Source of the DNA: Amycolatopsis sp. GM8
GTDB lineage: Bacteria > Actinomycetota > Actinomycetes > Mycobacteriales > Pseudonocardiaceae
Direction of reading: 5' to 3'
Assembly (NCBI RefSeq): GCF_021653975.1
Contig: NZ_JAJKFK010000004.1
Location: 866,936 to 930,935 of the forward strand
Length of the DNA stretch: 64,000 bases
Below, in pieces: positions 49,150-60,299 of this stretch. The stretch's first letter is position 1, and every line of letters begins with the position of its first letter. The notes under the pieces are model-generated. The model was not told where the DNA came from, searched no databases, and was given only the letters and a program-made list of their open reading frames with translations. A program made the translations under genes and the position numbers.

Positions 49150-50307
49150 CACACAACCCCCTCCAGGATTCTCTCGCTCTCTAGTACACGGACCTTTCCA
49201 GACATCAGCAGGGGCAGCAGTTGATCACGTGTCGTCACAAGAGTTTCGTTCTCGGACAGTGCTGCCGCTATCCGGTTCTCTATCGCCGTGAGCGCGTGCT
49301 CCACTTTTCCGCTGGCCTCGGAGCGAACCATTGGCAGGAGAACCGCTTCGAGCTGGCTCCTGTTGATGGCACCGAACACAGTGCCTTCTGCCTCGTAGGG
49401 CGCCCACGCCTCGTGTGCCGCTCGTACCTGATGAAACAGCGTCATCGGACGCTGGGAGCGAGAACGTAGGCTTGCAACACCTCGCCCGATGCACATGTCC
49501 TCGTTCGCGATATTGGTCTTTCCCACAGGTGCGCGAACGCTTACAAGAGTATCGCCGGTTCTGGCCGTTCGTACAGGCGCGGTCGTCCACACCCGCCTCC
49601 GGGGAAAGCGGATGCCGAAGTCCCGCACGCCTTGGTAGAAGGGAAGGCCATCTTCCTTTTCGTTATAACTCGTTCCCGGAGGCGACGAACCCATCGTCAC
49701 GAGCGCCTGAGACGCGAGTGGGGAAGACCGACCATCGAGAGATTTTGATAGAACAGCTTCCGCTAGCTTGTCGGAGAGATCCACAACACGGTCGTTAGCG
49801 GCGATCTTGTCGTCGAGCGCTCCCAGCACATCCGCAATTGCGTGCTGCTCTAGGAGGGACGGAACTGGAAACCTCAGGCGGGCAAGTGTTTCCAGATTGA
49901 TATTATCCTGGACTGAACCGTTGGCCTGGTTTTGAATACTACTCTTTAGGTATCGGAATGAATACTCAATGAAGCGCACGTCGGCTTTCGTTGGATCTGC
50001 CACGAATCCGACAATGCTATCAGGAAAGCATGCCGGGGATTGCAGGATTCCCGTTTCTGCAATATTGGCGGCAATTGTAATGCACATCGTCCCGGCTGGC
50101 CAAAGGCGACTTTGCGCGAGCCCTGCATCGCTGTAAGTTTGAGTGAATTTCGTAATGCGTCCATCCGACGCCTTGACGTCGCCTGTTTGGATGAATGGGT
50201 AGGCGCCGCCGTAGAGGTGCTCGGCGTATCGTGGACGGTGGCGCGACCGCCCACGGTTCACCTCGCCTAAGTCATTAAGATTGACTAGCTGCCACGTCCC
50301 AGAATAA

Positions 50308-50318
<11 letters not shown>
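49149..50318 (-). CDS. hsdS: Type I restriction specificity subunit
   Basis: A 389-residue HsdS with two target recognition domains, each ending in a conserved helix (LRFPVPSLLEQHAIADVLGA and the second near VEHALTAIENRIAAALSENE). The base composition is clearly lower in GC than hsdM and hsdR, as is usual for exchangeable recognition domains. It overlaps hsdM by 11 bp and hsdR by TGATG. Defines the two half-sites recognised by the complex, not predictable by eye. Confidence 0.93.
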
Positions 50319-51942
<1,624 letters not shown>

Positions 51943-51956
51943 GCTGCCTGTCCTTC

Positions 51957-53846
51957 CTATTCCGTTGTCCGCGTTGTGAGGGTTACCGCGCCGGCGGCAA
52001 CCCCATCGATCATGGCCGTAACGAGATCCCGCGTCGCGTCCAGGTGCAGCCGCAGAGCAGCCTCGTGGTTCGCCGCTGCGGCAAGCACGTGTTCCAGTCG
52101 CTCCACCTCAGAGATGTCGAGGATTGGCACGTTCCACGTTTGCCAGTCGCTGGGCTCGTTCGGCAGCCGGTTGATGATCGCCGCCATCGCGTGGGGGCCG
52201 ATCCCTGCCTGCGAGCCGATCCGGAGGATCTTTGACGGGGAGGCCACCAGTGATCCGCCGTGGTCGTCGACCCTCGCAGTTGGGCGTGGTCGTTCCGCGA
52301 ACACGACATCCCCCGGATCTGTTCGGACTGCGCGCGAGTACAAGCGCTCCGCGTCGAACGGATCTAGGCGCGCGGTGCCGTGGGGGTCGGTCGCGGATAG
52401 GACCGCAACGGAACCGGCAGCGTTGTAGTGGCCGGGATCGATCCGGCTGCCGCGCAGCACCCGCACGTGTCGCAGGTCCTTCAACTCGCCCAGCGACCGC
52501 CTGCGTAGCAGCATCGAGCCAGAGGCGCGTTCGGCCAGCACGTCGTAGGGTCGGATCGACTCGCTCGTCACGAGGGTGGCCGCATTGATCATGGCGAGGT
52601 GTCGTTCGATCTCCGTCGTCGCGAGCCGCAATGCTCGGACCCCACGGGGTACGACGACGGCGCGGGCACTCAGGATCGGTGGGAGGTCGTGTGGACGAAG
52701 GTAGCGGAAGGCACGACCTCGCGCGGCAGCCAACGCGCCGGTCACGTCGGAGGCAAGGTCGCCGAGGTCAAGCTCATCTCGGGTGAATGCGGCCAAGTCG
52801 GCGACCATGGGCCGCCCCGTGAACCCTCCGGTCGCGCAGACCCACAGGCCCAGCGCTTGGCGGTGCGCCTCGCGCCACATGCCCCGAGGAAGACGTAGCG
52901 CGACGGCGAGGCTCTCTGAGCGGAGAGTCTGCGCTCGGTGTCGCTCCTGCTCTCCCTGCAGTTCGTCGCACAGGACGCCAGCAGGGCCGACGACGATTGC
53001 GAGTTCGCCCTCGGCGAGGTCGAGCACTAGGTTGTCTACCAGGTCGAGCACCTCGTCGGCGGTCCTGCCGATGGTCGACAGCAACCGGACGCTTGGGGCT
53101 GCCGCGTCGTCAACGGTCTCGATCTCGCGAATCGCCGCCCTCCGTCTGATGTCCCGCAACTCTGGGACGTCGCCGGGCACCACGAGGTGGGCGAAGGTGT
53201 CAGCGAGCGCGAGCGTCACGCTCGACGTCGGGCCGACGTGTACGAGCGACAGGTCCTCGGGGTCGAGGTGGAGTGCGCAGGCGTCGGCGACAGCGTGGAT
53301 GAGGTCGACCGCGTCGGCGGTGAGGTCGCGAGCGCCGACCGCCCGCGCCGCCCTGCCTTGCTCCAGTCGCTCAAGCGCCTCGCGCGGGCCGTACGACGCT
53401 TCAAGCAGGTCGTCAATGAACCGCAGAGTGCGCGCAGCGGGCATGGACGCCTTGACCTCGCGCAGCAACACCCGGTCGCCGGGGTCGACACCGCGCGCCC
53501 GGGAGATACGTTGCTCTGCCGTCGTCTCCGCCAGTTCCTCCCCAGTCAACGCCGCGAGGCAGAGCCACGTGACGAGTTCGTCCAGGGCGACGTCATCGGG
53601 CACGCTCAACGCTGGTGCGTCGAGATTGGCCTCGCTGTTGTTACCGCGACCAGTACGCTGCAGCCACTCGACGATGTCTTCGCGACGGAACCGCTCCACC
53701 CCGCCGGAAACCTCGACCGGATCGGGGAAGGGCAGATGCTGACCGCGGACACGCGGCCTGTTGCGCCACATGCTCACGACCGGGCGACGGACCCGAGCCA
53801 GGTCTGCGACATCCTGCAACGTCAACGTGGGCGCGGCATCCTCCAC
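51957..53846 (-). CDS. HTH protein with degenerate N6-methylase and TRD-like domains, first gene of the hsd operon
   Basis: A 629-residue protein with the GTG at 53846 after AAGGGAGG. Residues 5-75 are a helix-turn-helix (LTLQDVADLARVRRPVVSMW, RFRREDIVEWLQRTG). The centre follows the order of an N6 methylase: helical lead-in, SLVHVGPTSSVTLALAD where motif I should be, and AIVVGPAGVLCDELQGE with VALRLPRGMWREAHRQALGL like the post-NPPF strands. However, both catalytic motifs (DPxxGSG and NPPF) are missing. The C-terminal 250 residues resemble an HsdS recognition half ending in a helix. Likely a regulator or altered specificity partner of the type I system. Confidence 0.7.
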   Translation of the reverse strand: MEDAAPTLTLQDVADLARVRRPVVSMWRNRPRVRGQHLPFPDPVEVSGGVERFRREDIVEWLQRTGRGNNSEANLDAPALSVPDDVALDELVTWLCLAALTGEELAETTAEQRISRARGVDPGDRVLLREVKASMPAARTLRFIDDLLEASYGPREALERLEQGRAARAVGARDLTADAVDLIHAVADACALHLDPEDLSLVHVGPTSSVTLALADTFAHLVVPGDVPELRDIRRRAAIREIETVDDAAAPSVRLLSTIGRTADEVLDLVDNLVLDLAEGELAIVVGPAGVLCDELQGEQERHRAQTLRSESLAVALRLPRGMWREAHRQALGLWVCATGGFTGRPMVADLAAFTRDELDLGDLASDVTGALAAARGRAFRYLRPHDLPPILSARAVVVPRGVRALRLATTEIERHLAMINAATLVTSESIRPYDVLAERASGSMLLRRRSLGELKDLRHVRVLRGSRIDPGHYNAAGSVAVLSATDPHGTARLDPFDAERLYSRAVRTDPGDVVFAERPRPTARVDDHGGSLVASPSKILRIGSQAGIGPHAMAAIINRLPNEPSDWQTWNVPILDISEVERLEHVLAAAANHEAALRLHLDATRDLVTAMIDGVAAGAVTLTTRTTE

Positions 53847-54027
53847 AGCGCACCTCCCTTCGGTGATCTTGTCGATGTCACACAGAGTACTGCGTGGGAT
53901 CAAGTCAGCGACGACACAAAGTGATAATCCGGCTTATCAGCTGCTTCATTCGGAGATTGACCGGGTCGCCGTCAGTCTTGCCGCACAGCTGCCGGTCGTC
54001 GGCAGCATGAGACACGGGAGAAGGCCA
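53847..54027. promoter_or_regulatory. Divergent promoter of the hsd operon and the coiled-coil gene
   Basis: A 181-bp gap between opposite starts. It is the natural operator site for the HTH of the leftward protein. AT-richer than its surroundings around 53905-53945 (GTGATAATCCGGCTTATCAG). No exact palindrome noted. Confidence 0.5.
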
Positions 54028-55458
54028 GTGTCCGAGCACATCAAGCACCCAGCCCACTTCGACAACGACGCCTCAGCCGTCGTGATCGAGAGCCTGACCA
54101 TCCATGACCGCGAGGTGGCACGCGAGGCCCAGCGGTGGGTCTCGGGCGAGCGTGGTCCTCTCGTGGAGAATCTCGACGCGCTCGCGAGCGCCGACCTGAC
54201 GAACTACGTCACCGAGGCCGTGAGGATCGGTGCCCACGCGCTGAGCGTGACCGGACAGGCCCAGGAGGCCCAGGCGCTCGAACGGATGTTGAAAGACGTC
54301 GGAGACAAGACTTCCGACTCCGCGGCCCACGCGGCCGAGCTCACCGCGCGAGCAGTACGAGAAGCGTCCGAGGCCGTGATGGCGGCAGCCCGGGACGCCA
54401 AGACAGCCATCACAGAGGCGGACACCCGCAGCCGTAACGAGCTCACCACGGCGGTGATGACGGCGAAGCAGGACCTCAATGCTGAGCTGCGTCGAATCTT
54501 CGCTGGTGAGAGTCCCGAGCTGGTCGCCCGCCTCCAGCCACTGCTGAACAAGTTCGGCACCGACCTCGATGCGAAGGTGAGTGCGGGAACCGCTGAACTG
54601 CTGACGAACGCCGCTAAGCAGTTCGACCCGTCCGAGCCGACCTCGCCGATGGCCAAGCATGCCGCGGCACTCACTGCCAACCAGGAACAGCTCACCCAGC
54701 AACTGGCCAAGCAACACGCCGAGTTGACGAACAAGATCGAGGAGGTGTCGGCGGTCCTGCGCGTCAAAGAGGCCACGACAGCGCTCGCGAGGGTGACACC
54801 AATCAAGGGCGAGTCCTACGCGGGCTCGGTACACACGGTGCTGACCGGCATCGCCACCGGACTCGGTGACGACTACACCGACACCAGCACGACCGCGGGT
54901 CGGCTGCCTCGCTGCAAGAAGGGCGACGGTGTGCTGAGCCTGAACGACGGCGCCGCTCGGGTCGTCGTCGAGATGACCGACTCGGCCCGCACCAGCTGGA
55001 CAGACTACTTCGCCGAAGCCGAGCGCAACCGCGACGCCGCCGCATCGCTGGGCCTCGTACGCACCATCGACCAGAATGGCGGACAGACTCTCCGGGTGAT
55101 CGGCGCCCAGCGGCTCGTGCTGGCCTTCGACCCCGACAACGACAACCCCGACCTGCTGCGTACCGTGATCATGCTCCTGCGAACGACGGCCATAGCAACA
55201 GCAAGCCGCAAGGGAGTCCATCACGTCGCCACCGCCGAGGAGAAGATCACCGAGGCGCTCAACCAGCTCGTGAAGATCGACTCGGTTAAGAAGCTGTCCG
55301 CGACGATCCAGAAGTCCGCAACGAAGATCGACAGCGAGTGCTTCGCCCTGAACTCGGCCGTTCGGCGTCTGCTCGACGAGGCGCTCGTCGCGCTGGCCGG
55401 CACTCAGGCAACTGGTCCGGAACTCGTCAGCACGGCCGACGCCCACGGTGCCGCGTGA
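54028..55458 (+). CDS. Coiled-coil protein with a possible PD-(D/E)XK-like C-terminal domain
   Basis: A 476-residue protein, GTG at 54028 after GGGAGAAGG. Residues 50-290 are long Ala/Glu/Thr coiled coil (HAAELTARAVREASEAVMAA, NKIEEVSAVLRVKEATTALA). Then KGESYAGSVHTVLTGIATGL, RCKKGDGVLSLNDGAARVVV and EMTDSARTSWTDYFAEAERN. The D...VVVE pattern after a long coil recalls RmuC-like nucleases, but the usual catalytic Lys is not in place, so activity is uncertain. It diverges from the hsd operon and is probably an accessory. Confidence 0.65.
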   Translation: MSEHIKHPAHFDNDASAVVIESLTIHDREVAREAQRWVSGERGPLVENLDALASADLTNYVTEAVRIGAHALSVTGQAQEAQALERMLKDVGDKTSDSAAHAAELTARAVREASEAVMAAARDAKTAITEADTRSRNELTTAVMTAKQDLNAELRRIFAGESPELVARLQPLLNKFGTDLDAKVSAGTAELLTNAAKQFDPSEPTSPMAKHAAALTANQEQLTQQLAKQHAELTNKIEEVSAVLRVKEATTALARVTPIKGESYAGSVHTVLTGIATGLGDDYTDTSTTAGRLPRCKKGDGVLSLNDGAARVVVEMTDSARTSWTDYFAEAERNRDAAASLGLVRTIDQNGGQTLRVIGAQRLVLAFDPDNDNPDLLRTVIMLLRTTAIATASRKGVHHVATAEEKITEALNQLVKIDSVKKLSATIQKSATKIDSECFALNSAVRRLLDEALVALAGTQATGPELVSTADAHGAA

Positions 55459-55465
55459 CAGGGAG

Positions 55466-55505
55466 GAGGGCGGGCTGCCACAGCGTGTGAAGACGGCCCG
55501 CCCTC
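55466..55505. terminator. Hairpin terminator after the coiled-coil gene
   Basis: Arms GAGGGCGGGC (55466-55475) and GCCCGCCCTC (55496-55505), 20-nt loop, beginning 8 bp after the stop. Lies between convergent genes. Confidence 0.75.
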
Positions 55506-55585
55506 ATTCGCCTCATGCCAGGGAGACCCCGGCGCATCACAGTGGTCCGGCAACTGTCGTTATTGGTGCCTGGCTTGAAACATAC

Positions 55586-57352
55586 CTACGAAACAAGACC
55601 AATCTCGCGAAGGAACCTACTTGGCCCTTTCTGGATTACTCGATGGTACCTTGTGACAACAAATCCTGAGTAAAAGACTCGCACCTCGTCGCGTGCTCTA
55701 GTGATGGATACATAAAACTTGCGGCGGTCCTCGGCTAGTTGTTCGGGGTTGTTGTGCGATAGGTAGTACGGGATACTGTCTTCGTCAGCACCAATCAACA
55801 GGACCACGTCGAATTCTCGTCCCTTACTCGATGTCATGGTCGTTACCTCGACCCGGTCGAGCTTGCGTGCGCGCCCAGCAAACTGCTGCACTGTCAGTCC
55901 TCGCATGCTTCCGGACGTCAGCGACTCGATCATTTGTCGCATCTCAAGCGCGTCGTCAGCCAGCGAGACCTGCTCCAAGGCGCGTTCGAGCCCGCCGGCC
56001 ATGAGCGCGGCCACCAACTGCTCCATCGGCGTGTCGGGCTGGTCCGCGTACCCCATCAGCAACTCGACAAGCGCGACGTCGTCGGCCTGGGACCAGCGCG
56101 CACCCACGATCGAACGCCACCGACGCAGCTGATCACCCAGGCGGTAACCACTCAGCTCGCGCCCCAATGTCGCCCACGCGGCACATCCCTCTACAAACGC
56201 TGTGACAGTCGTCAAGCGATAGTCAGTTTCACGCACGAACGCCTGTATGTCGCTGTTTCGGAGCACGTTAGCGACTTCCTCACACTGCCGGTTCTGTGGG
56301 CAGATGACGGCGATCTCATGCAGGGGAATGCCGCGCTGCTGCGCGCTTCTCACATGATTGACCACCTGCACATATTGGTCCGAAAGGCCACCAGGGCAGA
56401 ACACGGCCGATACGTGGCCGCCGTCACGATTGCTCGTAATAAGTACCTGCCCCCGCCGCCGCATGAGATTGGCGATCCGGATAATTTCCTGTCCGCACCG
56501 ATAGTTATGCTCCAGCTCAACAGGTGTCACTTGTGAGTGCCGCGCAAGATCGTGCAGCAACTCGGGACGGGTCCCGGTAAAGGCGAAGACCGCTTGGTCC
56601 GGGTCGCCAACGGCGAATAGTTCAGAATTCACCGTGTAGTCGAAACACAACGCGCGAACCAACCGGTCCAACCCCGGCGCAAGATCCTGGTACTCGTCGA
56701 CGTACAGATGGGGATACTCAGCGGTCAGCACCTTGCGGACGACGGTGTGCTGCTCGACGAACTCGACCGCGATCGCCACGATGTCGAGGAAGTCGTGCAA
56801 GCCCTGTGCGCGAAGCTTCGCCTCATAACGTCGCGCGACCTCCGGAACCTTCTCACCGGCAAGCGACCAATCGTGCTCGGACGCAAGGCGCTGCCGGTTG
56901 ATTTCGATGGTCGACCGGACGTTGCGGGTGTCCTCGCCTGGTGCGAAGATCTCCGCAATGGCCTGGTCATACGCCTGCGTACACTGGCGCGTACTGGCAA
57001 TAGTGATCTTGGTTAGTTCTGGGCGGCCCACAACCGCAGCGAACGGCTCAATGACACGGCGCAGAGCAAAGCCGTGCACTGTTCCCAGGAACAGGGTGGA
57101 ACGACCTTCGACGCCGAGGTCTTCAACGCGCTGCCGCAGCTCGCCGGCAGCGGCATTGGTCAGGGTGATACACGCGGCACCCTGCGGTCTGGGGATCTTG
57201 TTCGCGAGATCGTACGCCAGTCGCGTCGCCAGCAGCTTGGTCTTTCCGCTGCCGGGCGGAGCCAGTACGGCACAGTGACCTTCGGTTGTGAACGCCTCCC
57301 ACTGCCGCTGGTTGGTCTTGAGCTGCCTGATCGAGGCGGACAACGCGCTCAC
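55586..57352 (-). CDS. gajB: Gabija GajB-like UvrD/Rep-family helicase
   Basis: A 588-residue superfamily 1 helicase. Motif I is VLAPPGSGKTKLLATRLA (about 29-46), motif Ia ITLTNAAAGELRQRV, motif II LYVDEYQDLAPG, motif III AVGDPDQAVFAFTG and motif VI FYVSITRARDEVRVFYSG. It follows an OLD-type nuclease gene with a 4-bp overlap, the two-gene Gabija arrangement, where GajB responds to nucleotide depletion and DNA ends together with GajA. Slightly longer than the Bacillus protein. The last 15 residues lie past the helicase core. Confidence 0.87.
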   Translation of the reverse strand: MSALSASIRQLKTNQRQWEAFTTEGHCAVLAPPGSGKTKLLATRLAYDLANKIPRPQGAACITLTNAAAGELRQRVEDLGVEGRSTLFLGTVHGFALRRVIEPFAAVVGRPELTKITIASTRQCTQAYDQAIAEIFAPGEDTRNVRSTIEINRQRLASEHDWSLAGEKVPEVARRYEAKLRAQGLHDFLDIVAIAVEFVEQHTVVRKVLTAEYPHLYVDEYQDLAPGLDRLVRALCFDYTVNSELFAVGDPDQAVFAFTGTRPELLHDLARHSQVTPVELEHNYRCGQEIIRIANLMRRRGQVLITSNRDGGHVSAVFCPGGLSDQYVQVVNHVRSAQQRGIPLHEIAVICPQNRQCEEVANVLRNSDIQAFVRETDYRLTTVTAFVEGCAAWATLGRELSGYRLGDQLRRWRSIVGARWSQADDVALVELLMGYADQPDTPMEQLVAALMAGGLERALEQVSLADDALEMRQMIESLTSGSMRGLTVQQFAGRARKLDRVEVTTMTSSKGREFDVVLLIGADEDSIPYYLSHNNPEQLAEDRRKFYVSITRARDEVRVFYSGFVVTRYHRVIQKGPSRFLREIGLVS

Positions 57353-59073
57353 TGCTGCTCCAGATACTGCAGCGCGTCGGCGACATACTGGGGTGGCCTG
57401 ACGTCACGCAGTGCCAGTCGCTGCGCGTAGCGGCCTTTGCCACCCGCGTTGCTGATCATACCCATGAACTCGTCAAAGCCGGGATCTTGCTGATCCCAAC
57501 CGTCGATCTTGATGATCGAGGGTGCCTTGCACAGCTCTTTGAGACTTTCAAAGCATGGAGTGATATTGCTGGGATCGGCGACCAAGAGATCATGCTCGAA
57601 GGTGCTGCTACCGACGAATACGCCGTGCTCGGTGGGATCAGCGTCGGGATGTCCGAGCAGGTCCACCAGCGAATCGGCCCGGCGGTCACCTTGGCTAATC
57701 CCGTCGCCGTTGACATCGCCATCGGTGAAGACAGCCCAGGGGATCTCCAGGGCATTGCAGAACTTGATGTAGGACGCGAAATGTGTGCCGTGGATGGCAC
57801 ATACGGAGATACCCAGCTTGTCGAGATTCATACCGAGCGCTTCGGCCAACTTGGGCACAAGCACCTGCTCCGCAAAACCCTCGACAAGGAGGACCCGACG
57901 CGCGAATACCAGCTCGGCCCGGGTGGCGTCGAGGTATCGGGCAATATCATCCCATTCGGCCGGGTCGAGCTCCGCTTGGTGTGCTGCCGCGGCCCGCGTC
58001 TGGTTGCCCACCGTGCGCAGGACCACCAGGCTGCGCGGATCGACGACGCTGGCGATATGCGGAGATTGCGTGGTGACCAGCGTGGTGTTGGCGTACTGCT
58101 GCTCGTCCAGCAGCCGTCGAAAGATCAGCCGTTGGAGATGGGGATGCAAGTGGGCCTCGGGCTCCTCGATGGCCATGACCACGTGCGCGATATCAGCGTC
58201 GCTGTACCGCCGCACGTCCAAGCCAAGTTCGTGCAGTGCGAGATAGATGACGTTGAGGGTGCCGAGGCTGGCACTGCCCAGGCTGCGGTGGGCATCCCCG
58301 TCGAGGAACAGGCGCATGCTCCGGATCAGTCGTAGCGGATCATCAGGAGCCACCGCGAGTTCAGTATCGACAGCCTGGTTCGGCCCGACCATGTCGACCA
58401 GTCGCTGGGCGATGTTGCTTCCCAGGTCCTTCACCAAGTCGAGGTCATTGAGTTTGTCGTTCGCATCCTTCATCGCTTGGCGTACCTCGCCAAGGTCTTG
58501 TTCGGCGGTTGCGGAGGCGACGCCTTGCAGCAGTGCACGTAGTGGCGAGCGGCGCCAGTTTCGGATGTCTGACTCGACATCCCGCAGCGCGTGCAGGAAC
58601 AGCAGGAACAGGTAACTGCGCAGGTCAGACGCGATAGTCCGCTCGAAGTTGTTACCGCCGTACACCGCACCGCGGTACTTCGGCGTCTGTACATCGGCAC
58701 CGGTATCGACGGGCGCAAACCGATAGGTCAGCCTGGCCCGCAGAGGGTCTTCTTCGACGAGCGCGTCGCTGAGCGCCGCGACCAGCCTGGCTTCATCAGC
58801 GAAGTGGATGATGTCGATAGATGCCTCGATGACATGGCCGGCCGCCATAGGGTCCCAACCGTCCGAACCATCCGAGAGGCCGTCCCAGAAGTCTTCTCGT
58901 GTCAGTTGGCGGTCTGTAAACGACATGCTGGTATCGAGGATGAGCCGCAACGCGTGCAGGAAATTGCTCTTGCCGACCCGGTTCTCGCCAACGATCACCG
59001 TGCCCGGCAAGAGCCTCAGCTCGACGTCTCCCAGATTGCGGAAGTTCTTGACTGAGATCCGGTCGATATGCAT
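57349..59073 (-). CDS. gajA: Gabija GajA-like OLD-family ATPase-TOPRIM nuclease
   Basis: A 574-residue protein, the typical GajA length. ABC-type ATPase: Walker A IVGENRVGKSNFLHALRL (about 27-44), signature region SLGTLNVIYLALHELG, Walker B VVMAIEEPEAHLHPHLQR. The C-terminal TOPRIM nuclease has the catalytic Glu in RRVLLVEGFAEQVLVPKLAE and the acidic pair in WAVFTDGDVNGDGIS. In Gabija the tetramer nicks phage DNA when nucleotides run low. All key residues look intact. First gene of the pair. Confidence 0.9.
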   Translation of the reverse strand: MHIDRISVKNFRNLGDVELRLLPGTVIVGENRVGKSNFLHALRLILDTSMSFTDRQLTREDFWDGLSDGSDGWDPMAAGHVIEASIDIIHFADEARLVAALSDALVEEDPLRARLTYRFAPVDTGADVQTPKYRGAVYGGNNFERTIASDLRSYLFLLFLHALRDVESDIRNWRRSPLRALLQGVASATAEQDLGEVRQAMKDANDKLNDLDLVKDLGSNIAQRLVDMVGPNQAVDTELAVAPDDPLRLIRSMRLFLDGDAHRSLGSASLGTLNVIYLALHELGLDVRRYSDADIAHVVMAIEEPEAHLHPHLQRLIFRRLLDEQQYANTTLVTTQSPHIASVVDPRSLVVLRTVGNQTRAAAAHQAELDPAEWDDIARYLDATRAELVFARRVLLVEGFAEQVLVPKLAEALGMNLDKLGISVCAIHGTHFASYIKFCNALEIPWAVFTDGDVNGDGISQGDRRADSLVDLLGHPDADPTEHGVFVGSSTFEHDLLVADPSNITPCFESLKELCKAPSIIKIDGWDQQDPGFDEFMGMISNAGGKGRYAQRLALRDVRPPQYVADALQYLEQQ

Positions 59074-59340
59074 GTGCTGCTCCGGCTACTCGCTTGTGTG
59101 CCCGAATGCTTCGCTGACGCCACGGTGATCGTGCCGACCAGAAACGACGTTACGCCCACTAACAGGTCCGGATCGGGAACCACCCGCCGCGCAGGCCGTC
59201 GGCGCGGTGAGCCAGACCCTCAAGCTGATCCACGACACGATCCGGCGCTCGTCGATCCCCGCTCCACCCGGATTGGACGACGCCGCCCGCGCACTCAAGC
59301 TCGCCCAACGGATGCCTGACGAGGCAGGAGGGGGCTCAAC
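59074..59340. other. Gap upstream of gajA
   Basis: Contains the gajA promoter in its left part. A plus-strand frame from 59207 to 59371 (VSQTLKLIHDTIRRSSIPAP onward, 54 codons) looks protein-like but has no ribosome site and overlaps the end of the next gene; it may be a fragment. No repeat seen. Confidence 0.4.
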
Positions 59341-60096
59341 TCACACCACGGTCCCCTCGGACGAGGCGTAGACCGGTTCCCGCCGTGCCGGTTGCTCGGC
59401 ACCGCTGTGCAGGCCGCCGAGGGCCGACGGCAGGTACCCGGCTTGCCGCCACCTGCGCAGCACTTTCCGGCCGTAGTTGTTCGTGCCCGCGAGCCGGTCC
59501 AGCTCCGCGCCGGTCGGTGTGCGGCCCTTGGCCCGCTCGGTGACGTAGTAGGCCCACATCCGCTGCTCGGCGGTGGGCTCGGCGGGCGGGCGAGACTGGT
59601 CCGGGACCACCGCGAGACGCACTACCGACCCGGTTTCCTCGCCGGTCTCGCCCGTCTCTGCGGTCTCGGAGCTGGTCTCGCTCGCAGTCTCGTCGCGGTG
59701 GCGCTTGAGCGCACGGTTGAGCAACTCGACCGCCAGCAACAACGCCAGCGGCGGGCACGCCGCCACCGCCACGGCAAACACGCTCAACTCCGGAGCCGCC
59801 GCCACGTTCGCGCACAGCGAGAGGCAGATCCCGAACAGGAAGGACGACCACGCCGCCCACCGGCCACCGGCACGGCGGCCGGTCGTCTTCCACAGCTCGA
59901 CCGTCGCCATGGTCAACAAGCCGTCCACGATCAGCGGCCAGATCGTCGCGGTGGCCTCGTCCGCGCCGAACCGCAGTGCGAACTGTCGACCATGCCGGTA
60001 GGAGGCATAGGCCGCGCCGAGTGCGACCAACGCCGTGCACGCGCACTGCACCCACAGCGCGCGGTCATTCCGAACCGGGGATGCCGTGGCGCTCAC
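59341..60096 (-). CDS. DUF2637 family membrane protein
   Basis: A 251-residue protein with four hydrophobic segments in the first 130 residues (VQCACTALVALGAAYASYRH, ATIWPLIVDGLLTMATVEL, SFLFGICLSLCANVAAAPEL, VAVAACPPLALLLAVELLNR). The phrase WPLIVDGLLTMATVELWK is the DUF2637 signature. The tail is acidic, then a helix-turn-helix-like segment (TGAELDRLAGTNNYGRKVLR). DUF2637 proteins occur in actinobacterial plasmids and ICEs, probably in spread or replication control. The GTG at 60096 overlaps the upstream stop. Confidence 0.8.
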   Translation of the reverse strand: MSATASPVRNDRALWVQCACTALVALGAAYASYRHGRQFALRFGADEATATIWPLIVDGLLTMATVELWKTTGRRAGGRWAAWSSFLFGICLSLCANVAAAPELSVFAVAVAACPPLALLLAVELLNRALKRHRDETASETSSETAETGETGEETGSVVRLAVVPDQSRPPAEPTAEQRMWAYYVTERAKGRTPTGAELDRLAGTNNYGRKVLRRWRQAGYLPSALGGLHSGAEQPARREPVYASSEGTVV

Positions 60097-60299
60097 CGCA
60101 GCACACCCCCAGCCGTATGCCGCCTGTCATCGAGGCAGCAGCCAACGCATGCGAACACCTGAGAGCCGGTCACCGACCGGCCCACCGGCACATGCGGCAC
60201 GCGGACGCGGACGCGGAGATAGTCAGCTCCACACGACACGGACGCCAACCCATCGGCCTGCAAGGGCGACAAGCGAACGATGATCTCGTCCGTGCTCAC
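60093..60299 (-). CDS. Small hypothetical protein between recombinase remnant and DUF2637 gene
   Basis: A 68-residue protein starting MSTDEIIVRLSPLQADGLAS. It has YLRVRVRVPH and a Cys pair (FACVGCCLDD). The GTG at 60299 overlaps the end of the recombinase frame and its stop overlaps the DUF2637 start, so the three form one transcriptional unit. No family recognised. Confidence 0.6.
   Translation of the reverse strand: MSTDEIIVRLSPLQADGLASVSCGADYLRVRVRVPHVPVGRSVTGSQVFACVGCCLDDRRHTAGGVLR

Noticed and set aside
47848..49224. A 458-codon plus-strand frame opposite hsdR
   Set aside because: hsdR motifs fix the minus strand; the frame has no recognisable domain.
55586..59073. A RecBCD/AddAB-like repair pair
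   Set aside because: The nuclease partner is an OLD-type ATPase with TOPRIM and not a RecB-type nuclease, and lengths and order fit Gabija.
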